Shown in pieces: positions 38,301 to 50,057 of a stretch of 64,000 nucleotides of DNA. Origin of the DNA: Mesostigma viride (lineage: Eukaryota; Streptophyta; Mesostigmatophyceae; Mesostigmatales; Mesostigmataceae); contig RPFO01000015.1 of assembly GCA_009746045.1 (NCBI GenBank), forward strand, positions 2,571,998 to 2,635,997, given 5' to 3'. The notes under the pieces are model-generated. The model was given only the letters and a program-made list of their open reading frames with translations, did not search any database and was not told the origin of the DNA. Each line of letters begins with the position of its first letter. The stretch's first letter is position 1. A program made the translations under genes and the position numbers.

Positions 38301-38870
38301 GGCGAGCACCGCAAGCGCATGCTCTTCAAGGTCCTCGTCCTCACGGTGCTCACGTATGGCGCCGAGGCGTACGTGGACACTCACGCCAACGCTGGCAGCT
38401 AAGCTAGACGGCACGGTTTACAGGAAGCTCCGATAGGTCCTGAACGCAGGGTTTTCCAAGCGTAGGTCACTAGAGTCTTTGTATCAGGGTATGCCTCTTA
38501 TTTCGGACGAGATTAGGCAGCGTAGTATAGCATTTGTAGGACACCTTGCTGGCACCAGCCAGGTCGACACCGCCTTTGGTCTGGCAGGCCCCCAGCGGCT
38601 TGGTCAGCCAGGGCGGCATATTTTGCCCCTGGCCTGGCCCCAAGGGCATTCCCAAAAGGGTAGGGAAACATGCCACGAACTACATCCAGATGTTGCTGGC
38701 CGACCTACATAGTGGTCCCAGCCCAGTTTGAACACGGCATCCACTCTCTCTCCCTTCTTTGGACTGCCATGCAGAACAAGACGCGGTGGCAAGAGATTGT
38801 CAAGGCTCACACGCCAGCCCCTGTGGGCAAGCCACCTCCCCCCAAGAGGAGGAGGCGTTTTGATGAGTAG
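35364..38870 (+). pseudogene. LINE ORF2: apurinic endonuclease plus reverse transcriptase
   Basis: From the ATG at 35,364 the frame is open to 36,530. After a Pro-rich spacer the endonuclease/exonuclease/phosphatase fold starts at about residue 108: LATFNARTLL, VQEHRR (catalytic Glu), GGVGLL, VGYAPH, LLDTNA, ACLDYVVV and CSDHRLV (catalytic His). RT follows at about 37,180-38,130 over several frames. Its motifs are GADHLSAELLKA, PGNYRGVCLQS, MGFRRGRNT, IFVDYINKAFDT (motif A), GVWQGCVLSPYLF (motif B) and LIYADDTTLIA (motif C). Past RT, SLYQGMPLISDEIRQRSIAF and FVGHLAGT resemble LINE C-termini. The catalytic residues survive but the frame is interrupted at least five times. Confidence 0.85.
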
Positions 38871-38873
38871 TGC

Positions 38874-39184
38874 ATGTAGTTAGGATTTTCTAAACTAGAT
38901 AGCTTAGGTTAGTTCGATTACGCGGCTCCCTCCACTCCATCCATCCATCAAGGAATATGTGCTACATGATCTCCCAACGGAGGCATGTTATAATTTAATT
39001 TATTTTTTTTAGGGCAAACGGCTGGTAGGAAGGGGCGTTTTGCTGAGTAGTGTAGTTAGGATTTTCTATACTATATAGCTTAGAGTTAGGTTAGTTCGAT
39101 TACGCGGCTTCGATCCTCCACTCCATCCACCCATCAAGGAATATGTGCTACATGATCTCCCAACGGAGGCATGTTATAATTTAA
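38874..39184 (+). repeat. Duplicated LINE 3' UTR segment
   Basis: A segment of about 140 bp occurs twice in tandem (about 38,862-38,999 and 39,040-39,184). It includes GTAGTTAGGATTTTCTA, GGTTAGTTCGATTACGCGGC, CATCAAGGAATATGTGCTAC and GGAGGCATGTTATAATTTAA. A 40-bp spacer with a T-rich run separates the copies. It may be a natural tandem 3' UTR, as in some LINEs, or a local duplication. Confidence 0.8.
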
Positions 39185-41464
39185 GGGGACGGGACATGCC
39201 CGAATTTTTTGGCGCCAAAAAATTCGCGCCGGTACCGAAGGTCATAAATTTCACGTGCACGGTGCGCGCACCCCTTGCGGAAGTGGCCATGGCGACTGCG
39301 TTCAGGCGAAACTACCACACTAGGGCAGGCGAAATGCAAAAATTTTACTGGAATCTAAAAGACGATGAGTTTATGATGTTAGTTTGTGGCGGAAATCAGC
39401 TGGTTTACAATATCGCTGTTGTTTTTTTATGCCATCGGCATGGGGGGTAATCTGAATTTTTTGGTCTCGCGGAATGAAATAGAATTCATGATAGCGGCTG
39501 TAAAATCGCGGTTTTGGGGGTTGTTCTGACCGTGAAGCAGGCGTTAATATCGATTGCATCGAATTCTAGACCGAGCTGGTACTTTTTGCCAGATTTTCGG
39601 CCATTATCGGTAAGTAATTGTTCAGACCTGCGCAGTGCGTGTCTGACCTGTCCATGGAATCTCGGCTGTTGTTGCGCGCCTGGGCGAGGGATTCGAGGTA
39701 CAGATTTGTCGCGAATGTTATCTGCTATCAGTGCTTTCTTCTATGAGCTCATCGTTCGATTTTTTTTGCGTTCTTTTTGGGCAGTTTCCGCCAGCTAGCT
39801 CGCCATCGCTTGCCGTTGTGTTGTCGAATACCTGGCAGCTTTAGATTGTTTTCGTTGATGTCGTGATCAGGGTCTCTTCAGTCGCAGCCTATAGCTCTTC
39901 GGGATTCGGGAAGGTATAAGGCATTTCATAAAACGTGTTCTGGCAAGGATGTTGTGCGTATGGACGCTTCTTGTTGTTTGAGAGTGACGCACCCTCTCTT
40001 CGCAGGCCGCAGCGGCATCTCAGCGCTCATGCGCTGAAGGGCCGCCAATGGTTTCTTTGCATTTTATCGTGCAGGGATGGAAGTGTTTTAGTGATGATGA
40101 TGTTGGAGATATTGCATTTGTGTGACTGCGTGTAGATAGCTGGCACCAATGGTTGTTTGAGCTTTCCTTTGTTATGATGATGTGACAAGACTACAATGTG
40201 CTGAGCCAACCATGGTTGACATGCATGACTGCATGCAAGCTATATATACCATGTTCCTACTTGGTTCCTTGCCCTCCATAGTCCCAGTTTGTCATCCATG
40301 CCGGGAAGGACAGTTTAGGAGGTGTTGTTGAGCATCAACCTTAGCTCTAACCTGGGAGAAACATAGGAAATGCTGCTTAGGCATATTAGGGCTACCATCG
40401 TCAAGGCTATGAGCATATTTACAAGGCTGGCCATGCTGGATCGAGGGATGATGAAGACATATGAGGTGCGTGGCCACCCCTTTGTACATTGTAAACATAC
40501 TCAGCATGGTTTTGGTGCATGTTGGATGGCATATGAAGTGGCACTGTGGGGTTACTAACTTCAGACTGAGTGGTCCTTAGCGCCTTGTCAGGTGGTCATA
40601 TAGGAAACCCATCAACTTGAGTAGTTCTTGTCACAACGACCCCCCACGTTGAGCATGCGTTGCGGTCAGCGTGCAAGAGTTGATTATGTGTGCTTTGGTC
40701 AGTTTGCAGATGTCTTTGATGAAGAAGGAGGTGCTAGTGTGGCTGAATGGTTACTATAATTTCCTTGTAGTGTCTACATGGGTGGCCGTCTTGGAATGGT
40801 TGTAACTTGGGCAGTTCTTGTCAGAACGTCGTCAAACCTTGAACATAGGAGGTACCATACGTGCAGAGGATGGTAGTATGTGGTTTGGCCAGTTTTCAGG
40901 TGGCTTAGATGTATAAAGGGGTGTTAGTGTGGTTAAATACTAGCTAAAACCTCCGTCAGCGTCATCACAGGTGGTGATCTAGGAATATCCATCAAATAGC
41001 CTGGCTGCGCTTGTCGGAAAGACCTGAAATTTTGGGGCTGCATGTCCCCCAACCTCTAGTATTTAGGAATATATGATTTGGCACTATTCCATGTGTTTAT
41101 GATTTGATTTATTTTTTTAATTAAAAAAGTACCCTTTTTGCGGGAAAATCCATCAATGTGTCTAAACATGATTATTCTGTGCTCAAAATTAGGCAGACTT
41201 TCTCAAAAGTCAGGGAACTATATGGGAATATGTGATTTGGTCCCAATATGTTTGCCCACTGCCCTAGGAAAAATGTGACTAAAATAGCGTCTTTTTCTAT
41301 TTTTAGCGCGTTACCGGTGTATGGTGGGGGCTAGTACCCCCCCCAAGTGGCTGGAATTTTTTTTAAAAATCATATTTATGGTCCCCAATCATCTTTGGAT
41401 TTTTAGCACATGCACAGGTATGGTTTCCAGAAAAGTGCCCTTTAGGCATGTCCCCTCCCCTTAA
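39185..41464 (+). repeat. Left arm of a long palindrome (at least 2.1 kb)
   Basis: Bases from about 39,365 to 41,464 recur in reverse complement, in order, at 41,465-41,705, 50,709-50,957 and 53,653-55,310. Arm identity looks like roughly 80-95% depending on the segment, so the palindrome is not brand new. The outer limit is unknown because the right arm runs into an assembly gap. A perfect 26-bp palindrome centred on GGCGCC (39,201-39,226) lies at the outer side. No gene is recognised here; small frames do not persist between arms. Confidence 0.75.
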
Positions 41465-41705
41465 CCCAAAGGGGAGGGGACACCCCTAAAGTGCACTTTT
41501 CTGGGAAACCATACCTACGCATGAGATAAAAATCCAGCGATGATTGGGGACCATAAATATGATTTTTTTAAAAAATTCCAACCACTTGGGGGGGGTACTA
41601 GCCCCCACCACATACCGGTTACGCGCTAAAAATAGAAAAAGACGCTATTTTAGTCACATTTTCCCTAGGACAATGGGCAAACATATTTGGACCAAATCAT
41701 ATATT
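41465..41705 (-). repeat. Right arm of the long palindrome, inner piece
   Basis: The reverse complement of about 41,220-41,462, meeting it with almost no spacer (centre near AAGGGGAGGGG / CCCCTCCCCTT). It ends with GACCAAATCATATATT, duplicated at 50,709-50,724, where the arm resumes after two insertions. Confidence 0.8.
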
Positions 41706-42264
41706 AAAAATATAATTACTTACAACAGAGTGAAATCACTCAAACCAAAGCAAACGCCCAGCTATAAACCTATATACAGAGCCATGTCAAAGCTCTATAC
41801 TACGATAAGACCAATGGAAACGCCTAACGGGAGGAACCTAATAGCCCTGCTGCACCGCAAAATCAGCCCGCGTACGGCGGAGCATGATGTCAGCCATGGC
41901 CCGAGTCAGCGCCACCGACAAGCGCTGACGCCAATATGACGTCCAGGTCCGCGCCGACCATGGGGCCCGCTGGCCCTCCAGGTCCAGCCGGTCCTCCCGG
42001 AGCCGGCAACACTCCTTGAAGAAGGCGGAGGTCAGGGGCCCCATGGCCCCAAACTCCTCCAGGACAAAGGGCACCACACGATGGTGCCCGACGTCGCCGT
42101 AGGCCAGGAGCTTGGCCCGCTCCGCCCGGTCCGCCGTGTAACCTGCCGTGAGGGAGGCCCCAGCCACGTGGCTAAGAGCCAAGGGCCGCGCCACCGAAAC
42201 GTCAATAAGCAGATGCCGGCCACCCCCCTCAAAGTCCAGCACCACGATGTCAGGCCGGTGGTCA
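41706..42264 (-). mobile_element. 5'-truncated LINE tail with restriction-like endonuclease motif
   Basis: About 560 bp inserted on the - strand between two copies of the 16-bp target repeat GACCAAATCATATATT (41,690-41,705 and 50,709-50,724), a length typical of target-primed insertion. The coding part reads HRPDIVVLDF, LLIDVSVARP, SHVAGASLTAGY, HRVVPFVLEEFG and TSYWRQRLSVALTRAMADIM. The RPD...D spacing fits the PD-(D/E)XK endonuclease at the C-terminus of R2/NeSL-type and related LINEs, so this is a different lineage from the APE-type LINE at 35-39 kb. Only the element's 3' end is present. Confidence 0.65.
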
Positions 42265-42267
42265 AGA

Positions 42268-42915
42268 AGTTAGCATTTTGGGCAACCAATATGCTAAGTG
42301 GATGCAGTTTGGAAAGACCTTTCCAACGCCGTGCTGACCGCCTGAAACAGACAAGGGACGAGAAAGATATGAGGTCCCGAAGTCCTGGCCGTCCGTGGCC
42401 GACTAGGGTACAGTCCTCTGGTATAGTGGACAGGACACGTGGCAGGCCGTGCCTGCACAGGCTTAGCCTGACTATCACGTGACTGTGGTCCACGTAGACC
42501 AGAGGAGCAGCAACCTGTGGCTGGTGGAATACAGGACTGGCGCAGGTCTGCAAGGATACTAGGCCTTGCAGGCTTGTGACAGGTCCTGTACTTCCTAGGT
42601 TGCAGAGTCTAGGCAAATCCAGTTCGTCCTGGCTCTGCACTGATGCCAGTGGACGTTGAGGATTTGCTTGCCTGCCTGCACGTGCCTCGTCACGCCGATG
42701 GGAACGAGGAACAACGCAAAGGATATAGCTTGGTCATGGGGGATGACCAGCTATCTTGGCAAGCACGAACCGAGGCTCCCACATTGGACGTGGAACCGCT
42801 CACCGTGGTCGTGGCTTGGTGCACGGGTTAAAAGGTTGCTGCCTTTGCAACTTTGGCTCATCCCGTTGTGTGGCGCGAGAGACCAGGAACTCACAGTTCT
42901 GGCTGTTCGCTAACT
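42268..42915 (+). repeat. 5' LTR of element A
   Basis: Starts AGTTAGCATTTTGGG and ends TTCGCTAACT, giving a perfect 7-bp inverted end AGTTAGC/GCTAACT. The post-LTR sequence is CGTACTATTGC, again not a TGG-type primer site. Confidence 0.92.
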
Positions 42916-42949
42916 CGTACTATTGCATTTCTGTTGTGCAAGGTTTTTC

Positions 42950-44145
42950 ATGTCGGCCGAGGCTCGGGTCGAGACACCTGAGTCATCCCCAGGGCACGAA
43001 GCAGCTCCCGAGGCGCCAGCGCGCGAGAACGCGTTTTTCCCCTATTCCCACCCATCCAACGCTTCTACGTTTGTGCAGGCCGCCTACGTTGCGAGGGGTC
43101 TTGCGGAAGGAGGTTGGGTTGCTGTGTTTGGAAACGCAGCAGGGCCGTCGGCAAACGACCCAGTGGTGATGAGGATAAGGGCGACGACGTCGCCAGGGGA
43201 GACGGGTCGGGTCTGCACGGAGCGGCTCGTCGCTATTCGCGACGAAATAGCTTCGTTGATCTACAGTTTGGAGGTCGCGTACCAGGGCGGGCACGTCACC
43301 ATTCAGGCGCTGGACTTAGCGCGTGAAACGCTGGGCCAGCTGGTGGCCATTTGTTTAGGTGGTACCAGATTGTATAACCACTGGGTGGCGACAAGCTCGC
43401 TGGGGGAGGGGACCGACGCGTCACATATTATACGGGACGCGCAGACGCGTGAAGCCGACAGTCCGTGGGATTCGGCTGAAGTGGTGGCTCAGACGTGTGA
43501 GCACCTGGTCAATATCTTGATCCAAGAGGCGCGTGGTCACGCCGATCACTGGGTGATCACACACGACCAGCCGGCATTTGGTCGACCTTGGATACACCGA
43601 GGTTGCAAAGCAGGCCGGGGGCGTGTGGGCCAACGGTGACAGTCATCACCGGTCGGGACGTCACCGACGAGGATTTTCACAGCGAGTTCGTGGATCGCCC
43701 CACGGGCATCATAGCTCGTTCGTCACAGCAGATTGACGAAGGGGACGGCACAAACGAGGCTACTCAGCTCGGCGTAGGGCGGAGTTGCATATCCCGTTTG
43801 AGCCGGAGCACGACTTCGCTGAGATTGGTCGGGGTCACGGAACGACAGGCGGGGTGGTGGCAGTCGGTGGGTCAGGAACCTGCAGTGGTATCGCCGTGGT
43901 AGTGCGCCTAGGCTGCCGGTGAGCAGACACCAGCCGGGAGGCCGGTGAGCCGGGTATTAGGTCCTTACAACGCGGAGGAGGTCCGCTCAGTTCCGCGCGT
44001 GGGGACACCGGTGGCACGCACAGCGCAGGAGCGTGAGGAGGAGGCCATAGCTGAGGAACGCCAGCGGCTTCTTCAGGCAGCACCAGCGCTTGAGCCAGTT
44101 TTCCTTGTCTGTCGCCTGTTTTGTTTTGCCATCCCACTGTATATA
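42950..44145 (+). pseudogene. ORF0 of element A
   Basis: Begins MSAEARVETPE 34 bp inside the LTR and covers the stretch up to gag. Visible parts are a Pro/Glu-rich N-terminus, a helical core (AIRDEIASLIYSLEVAYQGG; LDLARETLGQLVAICLGG), RLYNHWVATSSLGEG, and AQTCEHLVNILIQEARGHAD. The patterns RLYNHWVATS and EHLVNILIQEA look like distant counterparts of RNLQNWASTR and RQVLINLVAFLAAL in ORF0 of element 1. The function is unknown. Element B carries the same ORF. Confidence 0.6.
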
Positions 44146-45488
44146 ATGCCTCGTGGCAAACCGGGAGACGGCGACAAGGGCGAGATGGAGGCACCGGCTG
44201 GAGCAAGCCAGGAGCCTCGGCAAGACAAGGAGCAGCTGGTGGGAGAGGCGATCCCAGCCAGCGACGGCGATGGGGGAAAGAGACCAGGCGGCAAGAGACG
44301 GCATGAAGACTCGGTGGAGGAGGCGCGCAAGGTGCGGGCACAGGGCAACTGATGCAATAACGGTGGCAAATGGGCAACCTGCCGTGGAGAAGCGTAAGAG
44401 GGACCCTCCGCTGACGGCAATGGTAAGAGGCCTCACGTGGATGTGCTCTCCCCTGTGCTGCTGGACCAAGTGGTGCTGTTGTTGTGACACCCGCTGTGGT
44501 GGAGCCAGTAAGGCGCTGCCAGGGTCGAGACCTCACATGAGTGCTGTCACTGTTATGAATGGTCAAAAGCCTCTTAACCCACCACTAGCACAGGAAGCTG
44601 GACAAGTGGCTAGAGGACATGGAGCTTGTTGTGTGCTCCGTGGACCCCACTGTCAACCTAGTGCAAGTGTTTCACTCGTCCACGTGCAACAGGGACTCGT
44701 CAGAGCGTGTCAGGGAAAAGGCTAGGACTGCTGTCAAGGATAAGCTAACCTGGGCACAGTTCCTGGAGGGTTGAGGGAGGAGTTCTCTGACAAGTTCTCA
44801 ACCTCACCAACTATTAAACATCAGTATGACACCTTTGAGATAGTGGGCCCTGTGGCAGAGGAATGGGCTAGGCTCAACCGTATCAGGGACAAGGGGGCCA
44901 AGTATGGCTTCTGGTCACAGATAGGGCCTTGGCAGACTATTTCCTGGACCGTATGGGTTTGAGTGTGGATGGGAGGAAACGGTGCCCGCATGTTTCTTAA
45001 CCAGACTGATGGCTCCTTGCGTGCTCTGGAGCTTGTAATCCTCAGCATAAGGAAGCCAGATCCTGCCTGCAAAGCTATCCAGTCCCATGGCAGCAATGCC
45101 ACCTCCGCTGTGCAGGGCCAAGGTGATGTCCCCGGGTACCCAGCCCGTGATGGGGCAAGGCCCAACAAGCGTAAGCGCTTCAGGCGCCAGAGGCAGGGGG
45201 CTCAGGGTGGCAAGGGTGCAGGTTCCCAAGGAGGGGTTGGGAGCCAGCAAGCTGGTGGTCAGCAGGGTAAGGGTGGCCAAGGGCAAGGCAAGGGCCAAGC
45301 TCAAGGCAACCAGGGCAAGCAGGGTGGACAGTCTCAGGGAGGCCAGGGAAGCCTGGCAAGGGTGGGGCTGGGTCTGGGAAGAAGGGTGGGCATGCTTTGT
45401 GTGTGGCAAGGAAGGTCACTGGCGTCGTGAGTGTCCTGACAGGAAGGCCAAGCCTGCTGGGGCAGGGGGCCAGTCTGGGCAGCAGTGA
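44146..45488 (+). pseudogene. gag region of element A with zinc knuckle
   Basis: Starts MPRGKPGDGDKGEMEAP shortly after a TATATAA-like stretch. A capsid-like helical part follows (LDKWLEDMELVVCSVDPTVN; VREKARTAVKDKLTWAQFL), then a Gly/Gln-rich low-complexity segment (about 45,190-45,370) and a CCHC knuckle, CFVCGKEGHWRREC, near 45,400-45,440. Fossil copy. Confidence 0.75.
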
Positions 45489-45533
45489 CTAGCATCATCC
45501 CCTGTAAATAGTCAATCACCCCTTGGGGAAGGT

Positions 45534-48500
45534 GTGCTGGATGTACATAAGGATGGGGGTGTGCCCCTTGTGCAGCACCAAGGGTGTAAAGATGTTGTTC
45601 TTCCACTGGATTGCAATAACAATGCTGCAGCTGAATTCCCTATGCCTCATGCAGGTGGTGGGTCTCCAGCAGGTGCTGGCCTGGAGGGCCAAGGGACCTT
45701 GCTGGAAGGGCCTGGAGCGGTCCAGGGTGCAGGACCTGACTTGGGGCGTCAGGATGGCCTGCAGGGAAGCCCTGGAACCTCAGGAGTGGATCATGTGTCC
45801 CCACACACGGTTCAGACGTCTCGCCAGGTCAGTACTGACAGAGTGCTGAGCTATGCTGAGGCTGGCCATAGTTGCATCACATGTTTGGGCATTCTGGGCA
45901 GGCAGCAATGTTTGCTTGGAAGCTAGGTAGGGAGCCTTTGTGGGAGGCTGCCAGGCTGCTGCTGAGAACTGTGGTTGCCAGGAGAATGCTGTTCACCCAC
46001 CTCAGTCCCATGCTAGGGAGCCTGCTAGGGAGCGTGGCGACATCCAGATGGATATCCAGCATATCAGGGGCTTGTATATATTGGTGGGTGGACAGGTTCA
46101 GTAGATACAGGCTGATAGACGTTCTGCCTGGTATGCAGGAGCACCACTTGTTGTTGGGTATGAAGGCCCTGATCCCAGGCTTTGGGGTGTGCAAGAGTGT
46201 GCAGGCAGACTTGCAGTTTGACTGTTTGCTCAAGCATCAGGACCAGCTGCCTTGTAAGCTGGTAGTAGTCCCCAGGGAGAGTCATGGGCAGCAAGGGGCT
46301 GTAGAGAGATCCATACGTGAAGTGAAGACAGTGGTGCTAGCAGCAGAGTCAGTGCCACTTGTGGCATCTGCCTTAGAGAGGGCAGCCTGGTGTAAGGGGA
46401 TAGAAGAGCAGCTGAACCACAGGGTTAACTATTACTTTGATGGTGTGGCTGTCTCTCCCCTGGCCCTGCAGTATAGCTTGTTGCCTGAGAACGTGGTGCA
46501 GGCCAGTCTTAGGAAGGCAGATAGGTTATTTGCCCAGCTGAGACGTAAGGACAAGAACTGGAATGTGCTGAGGCCTCAGGTGGGGCTGAAGGTCAGGATG
46601 TGGAAGGAACCATCTATTCCAGGCAAGCGGGGGAAGTGGCAGGATGGGGTTGTCACTCGTGTGGAAGAAGCTAACAGATCTTGCCTGGTGGCTTTGGAAA
46701 AGGATCCAAGGCACGTGTACAGGTTGTCCTGGGCTCATGTCAAGGAAAGAAGGCCACATGCAATCTGGCCTGCAGACGGGCCAGGCCCTCCCAGCTGGGT
46801 TGAGGAGCCAGGCCAGAGCCAGGCAGCAGCAGCTAACAATCCTCTGGTGGTGGATGATGGTCTGTCCCTGCTGGAAGATGACGAGCAGGAGGAGGCTGCT
46901 GAAGCAACTGTCACAAGGCCAGAGGGGACGGGGCAGCCACCTAAGGCCCGGGGGCCTCTCATGGCGGACGTCATCCGAGCACTCATGCGCAGCAAACATG
47001 ATCCCAAGGTATCCAAGCTCACGGGGTGGGGGTCGTGCTGGGCAGCTACAATGGAGGTAGATACCAACTCACAGGTGTCTGTCATCAGGGAAGAGGATGC
47101 TGTAGGCTTACAGATGTCCCATCCCAGTTGCCTTGCTGTGTCTGATTTCTCAGGAAAGGTGTCCATGAAGATCCTTGGGGAAGTGAGTGTGCCTATCTTA
47201 GGGGTGCCCACCACGTTCTGTGTGGTAGAGGGCTATAAGGGGCCTGCCATTCTGGGACAGAACTTCTTGTGCATGCCAGGGGTTACTTTGACCTCTGATG
47301 AGTTGGCACTAGAAGGCAGGGGCAGCCTCCCCCTTGAAAGATATCACTATTCCCAGGGTCTTGCAGTGGCGGTGAAGGCTGTTAGGAGTCAGCCAGCTGA
47401 GGGTCCTCAGAGTCAGGAGCCCATAGCTGAGGACTTGTTGATAATCCCAACCACCTTTGATCCAAGGCAGTTAGGGGTAAACAGGTACCAGATAGCTGCT
47501 CACAGTCCTATTCCCTGGCGCCAGCTAGTCGAGATGATGCAAAGCCCCAAGATGGCTAAGGCATGGACTCTTGGCTTTGTTGCTTCTGGGCATGAGTGGA
47601 TAGTTTCCAACTGTGCAGAACCTGTGGATGAGCTGCCAGAAGTTCACCAGCTGCTCAGATTGATGTTTGTCCTCAAGCTCAAGGAGGTTGATGGTGTCCA
47701 GGTGCCACATGTCAGACCAGTTGTAACCGAGTATCATGGCACTGGCCAGTTGTTAGATGAGGAGCTCTATACTCCAGGGATGCTGCATGACACGTGGAGG
47801 ATTCTGCTGTGTATATTTCTGTCTTTTCTGGTTAAGGGTGTGCCCTATAGCTCTGTGCTGATTGATTTCAAGAGGGCTTTTCTCAAGGGTGACCAAGATC
47901 AGGCTAGGCAGACTTGGAGAGATATCCCTCCTTTCTTTGTGACTGTACCTGCTGTATGGAGAGCAGAGATAAAGGCCAGGTACCTGAGAATTCTGAAAGG
48001 GTTGGAAGGTCTCAGGTCCAGTCCCATTATCTGGAGAAAGAGCCTAGAGAAGTTCTTGAAGATACTTGTGGGTTTTCTGTGTCTCCAGTGGATCCCTGTT
48101 TGTTCAAGGGTCCCACAATGGCCTTCCTGTCTTTGCCTCACTGCATGGTGATGACCTGCATCTCATAGGTCCACCAGACTGGGTTGAGGCTGTCTTGGCT
48201 AAGATCCAGAAGCGGTTTGAGCTGGGTAAGATACAGCACATGGTGGAGAATGAGCCTATGGTCTTCTGTGGCATGCAGGCTACGTTGTTCCAAGCCAAGG
48301 GCTCGTGGTTCATCAGGATGGAGGGTGGTAAGGACTACCCACAGCAGATTGTGATGCATTGCAGGAGCCCATCACGCAGGCTAGGTGTGCTACCATCAGG
48401 GCATGCTGGCATGGCTTGCAAGTATATGTGCCCCTGACTTGCTGGTTCTGAGTCGACTTACTGATTCCCAGCTGGTTGAGGTGGGTGCTGAGAGTGTGGT

Positions 48501-49048
48501 GCAGGCTGTCATGATGTCTCCCCCTCTCATACTGGGTCCTGTGGATTTGTACAAGCCCCTTGACATGGTTCTCTATGTGGACAGTTCTATGGATAATAGG
48601 AAGGTCACAGAGGTCAGGGGGGGCAGCAGCATTAGTTACCCTGGAGCAAGATCACACCTCACTTGTTACCTGGTACAGTCGGTTGCAGAACAGGGTTACA
48701 CCCAGCAGTGATATTGCTGAGTGCAGGGCAATCTGTGAAGGGCTGCATACTGCTCTTTACTTGAGGGAGCTCTTCTACCAGCTATGTCAAGTGGCTTCCT
48801 GTAGGTTGCAGCTGCACACACTGGTGAGGACTGATAGCATGGGCATGGTGCAATTTGTGCACAGGCAGCTGGCCAGGAGCAGGGACCTTGACTACTTGTT
48901 GCTCAAGGAGATGTCCTACCTAGCTCACATTGAACATGTGCCTGGTGTGGACAACCCTGCAGATGCCCTCACCAAGCTGGAGGAGAAGGCGGAGAGGCAG
49001 TACCCCCTGCTCCGTGGGCTCATGGACCCCTTACACGGGCGGCCATAG
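45534..49048 (+). pseudogene. pol region of element A: integrase, protease, RT, RNase H
   Basis: Integrase lies at about 45,870-46,760, with a zinc-binding start (MHHMFGHSG), then QADLQFD, HGQQGAVERSIREVK and the GKRGKWQDGVV C-terminal fold. The protease-like domain is at about 47,030-47,300 with EVDTNSQVSVI, ILGEVSVPIL and AILGQNFL. RT is at about 47,560-48,350 with VLIDFKRAFLKGD and LHGDDLHLIGP (near 48,150). RNase H is at about 48,540-49,048 with LYVDSSMD, AECRAI and VDNPADALTK. Domain order matches element 1, including the protease between integrase and RT. Fossil copy. Confidence 0.85.
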
Positions 49049-50057
49049 AGACCAGGCCTTGCTTCAGCTTGGGTGCCCCCAGTGGGCTGCTTGACCAAAG
49101 TACCAAGTGGTGACTGGTGCTTACTGGTTGACAGCCGGTCCTTCAGGGTTAGGTACACCCTCCTGGACAGGAGTTGGTGTGGAATGTCACTCCTACCAGC
49201 TGAGAATCATGCCTGGCCCTCCCCATGGGGTTCAGAAGAGTCGCCAGGACTTAAGTCGACGCCTTTGGCCTCAAACAGTTAGGCCATGCAAGGGCAACCC
49301 GAATGTTGGTTCTTACAGGTTGCTGTATATATGTTTTCTAGTGCTTGTTTCCAACCTGTTGCTAATAAAGAACCTGGTTGTGTGACCATGTGGAACATGG
49401 TTGCCAGGGGGCCACATTCTGGGTTATATAATGCTTGAATAAAACATAATCATGTCATGTCATTCTCATGTTGTTCTCATGGTTGTAATGTTTCTCTTGT
49501 GTAAAGTTCCAGGTCACCTATAAACCTGGAGGTTGGGGTGGGGTTCAATTCCCCAGCAGAGCCACAGCCTGGCATGAGTGATTCCTGGGCTTAACACCCA
49601 GTGAAGACATGGGCTCCCCAATGAGGCAGTATTTGTACAGGTGCTACCTGAGTCTCTTTGAGCAAAAGGGAAAGGCTGGCCAAGGCGGGCGCCATAAGAA
49701 CGGGCGCCTGTGATAACTGTGAAAGATCAGGAACTCACAATAGTACGTTCTTGGCATCCTGTAATCCCAGCCATTGGACTAGGTAATGTGCCTTGACTTT
49801 AATCTAGCACCAAGTTCCCAAGGAAAGGTTGGGAGCTGACCAAGGGGTCAGGGGATAACCTGGGGTGACCTCTGATTCACTGGCCAGTACACCTAGCCTG
49901 GTCCAAGGGCAGATATGTTGTTACCCAAAGGAGGCAGGAACCTGGGCCCTCAAAGGTCTGATCAACCTCAAGGGACCAAGCGGTCTGTGGCTGAGTGGGC
50001 ACAAGCAAGGTTAGGTTTGTTTCAAGCTGGTCCAGCTCCAAAAGAAGAAAGGGTTGG
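49049..50057 (+). other. 3' non-coding region of element A
   Basis: About 1 kb between pol and the 3' LTR with no ORF I can support. It includes AATAAAGAACC and GAATAAAACAT, possible polyadenylation signals (49,364 and 49,437), and GGGCGCC-rich text near 49,686-49,705. It ends in the polypurine tract AAAAGAAGAAAGGGTTGG (50,040-50,057). Confidence 0.55.

Larger units (their letters stand above)
35050..39184 (+). mobile_element. Non-LTR retrotransposon (LINE, APE type), decayed
   Basis: Sense strand is +. A short upstream frame (about 35,050-35,293) is followed by an apurinic endonuclease domain, a reverse transcriptase domain and a C-terminal segment. The 3' UTR (38,874-39,184) contains a duplicated segment of about 140 bp. 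The coding region is broken by several frameshifts (near 36,515, 36,860, 37,690 and 37,770), a stop near 37,028 and further breaks after 38,400, so this copy is dead unless some are consensus errors. I cannot assign it to a named LINE clade. No poly(A) tail or target duplication is obvious. Confidence 0.85.

Noticed and set aside
46526-47214. - strand frames of about 157-159 codons opposite the element A integrase/protease (repeated in element B)
   Set aside because: Conserved only because A and B are copies of each other; the sense strand carries the known domains.
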